DNA of 6,542 nucleotides, from the NCBI GenBank assembly GCA_003645495.1, contig QNFK01000111.1, positions 1-6,542 on the forward strand, given 5' to 3'. Under the pieces are notes generated by a model. The model was not told where the DNA came from. It saw only the letters and a list, made by a program, of their open reading frames with translations, and ran no database searches. Shown here piece after piece: positions 6,217-6,542 of the stretch; positions within the stretch are counted from its first letter, which is position 1; every line of letters starts with the position of its first letter. This DNA comes from Gammaproteobacteria bacterium. Lineage in GTDB: Bacteria > Pseudomonadota > Gammaproteobacteria > Steroidobacterales > Woeseiaceae. The position numbers were made by a program, and so were the translations under genes.

Positions 6217-6542
6217 TACGCTGCTCCCGATTCTTGGCCAATGATGATGATGTCTTCGCGAATATAGCGGTACGGCGGAACACGCAGATTGGTCGGCGCC
6301 GGCACACCATTGTAAACACGGCCGGAAAGATCGAAGCGCGAGCCGTGGCACGGGCAAAAGAATCCGCCGAACCAGTTGTCTGCCGGACCAACGTCAAATT
6401 CTGCCAGCGGCGCACAGCCAAGATGGGTGCAGGAACCCTCGACCACCAGGTATGCCGGTTTGATCGAACGGTGTTCATTGACCGCAAATTCGGGTTGTTG
6501 CTCAACTACCTCGGAGTCCGGGTCCCTGAGAAAATCGATAAC
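6216..6542 (-). CDS. petA: Rieske iron-sulfur protein of the bc1 complex, C-terminal part (cut by window edge)
   Basis: This subunit carries electrons from quinol in cytochrome b to cytochrome c1 through a [2Fe-2S] cluster. The last 108 residues are visible; the N-terminal Tat-type signal/anchor helix lies beyond the window. The cluster-binding boxes are CTHLGC (visible residues 38-43) and CPCHGS (63-68), providing two Cys and two His ligands plus the disulfide pair. The preceding stretch from LRDPDSEVVEQQPEF to RSIKPAYLVVEG, and the following GVPAPTNLRVPPYRY, are typical of proteobacterial PetA. After CPCHGS comes R-F-D, so Phe occupies the place where mitochondrial and Rhodobacter proteins have Tyr hydrogen-bonded near the cluster. 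The stop TAA overlaps the petB ATG by one base. It is the first visible gene of the petABC run. Confidence 0.95.
   Translation of the reverse strand, partial: VIDFLRDPDSEVVEQQPEFAVNEHRSIKPAYLVVEGSCTHLGCAPLAEFDVGPADNWFGGFFCPCHGSRFDLSGRVYNGVPAPTNLRVPPYRYIREDIIIIGQESGAA

Noticed and set aside
6217..6357. N-terminal extension of cytochrome b by 47 residues
   Set aside because: This stretch is the petA coding region read in another frame. ATG 6216 has its own GGAG site and gives the usual N-terminus.

Overview
The window comes from the chromosome of a gammaproteobacterium, probably a free-living, non-enteric one with moderate GC content. This rests on gene content and order: an lpoA-yraN-diaA/gmhA block converging on a petABC-sspAB block. 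A very similar arrangement is known around PA4423-PA4431 in Pseudomonas aeruginosa. I cannot assign a genus.

Left block, + strand (about 20-2900): an LpoA-type outer-membrane lipoprotein that activates a peptidoglycan synthase; YraN, a UPF0102 protein with a nuclease-like fold; and a SIS-domain protein of the DiaA/GmhA family. lpoA and yraN overlap by 28 bases, and yraN and the SIS gene are 14 bases apart, so the three are probably one transcription unit.

Middle (2901-3113): a 213-base non-coding gap between convergent genes. In many relatives dolP (yraP, a BON-domain lipoprotein) occupies this place, but no such gene is visible. The gap holds an imperfect 40-base stem-loop, a sigma70-like promoter match, a 10-base direct repeat and a doubtful 23-codon hydrophobic reading frame.

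Right block, - strand (read from 6542 down to 3114): the C-terminal part of the Rieske iron-sulfur protein (petA, cut by the window edge), cytochrome b (petB), cytochrome c1 (petC), then SspA and SspB. petA/petB share one base (TAATG), petB/petC overlap by 8 bases, and sspA follows petC after 72 bases. PetABC form the cytochrome bc1 complex, which oxidises quinol and reduces a periplasmic c-type cytochrome. SspA is an RNA-polymerase-associated GST-fold regulator, and SspB delivers ssrA-tagged proteins to ClpXP.

I see no mobile element, CRISPR array, tRNA/rRNA or clear horizontal transfer. This is mostly conserved core genome. The points worth a second look are the missing dolP with the structured gap, the DiaA-versus-GmhA question, and quinol-site and Rieske-site variants in the bc1 complex. 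I found no convincing undescribed system.
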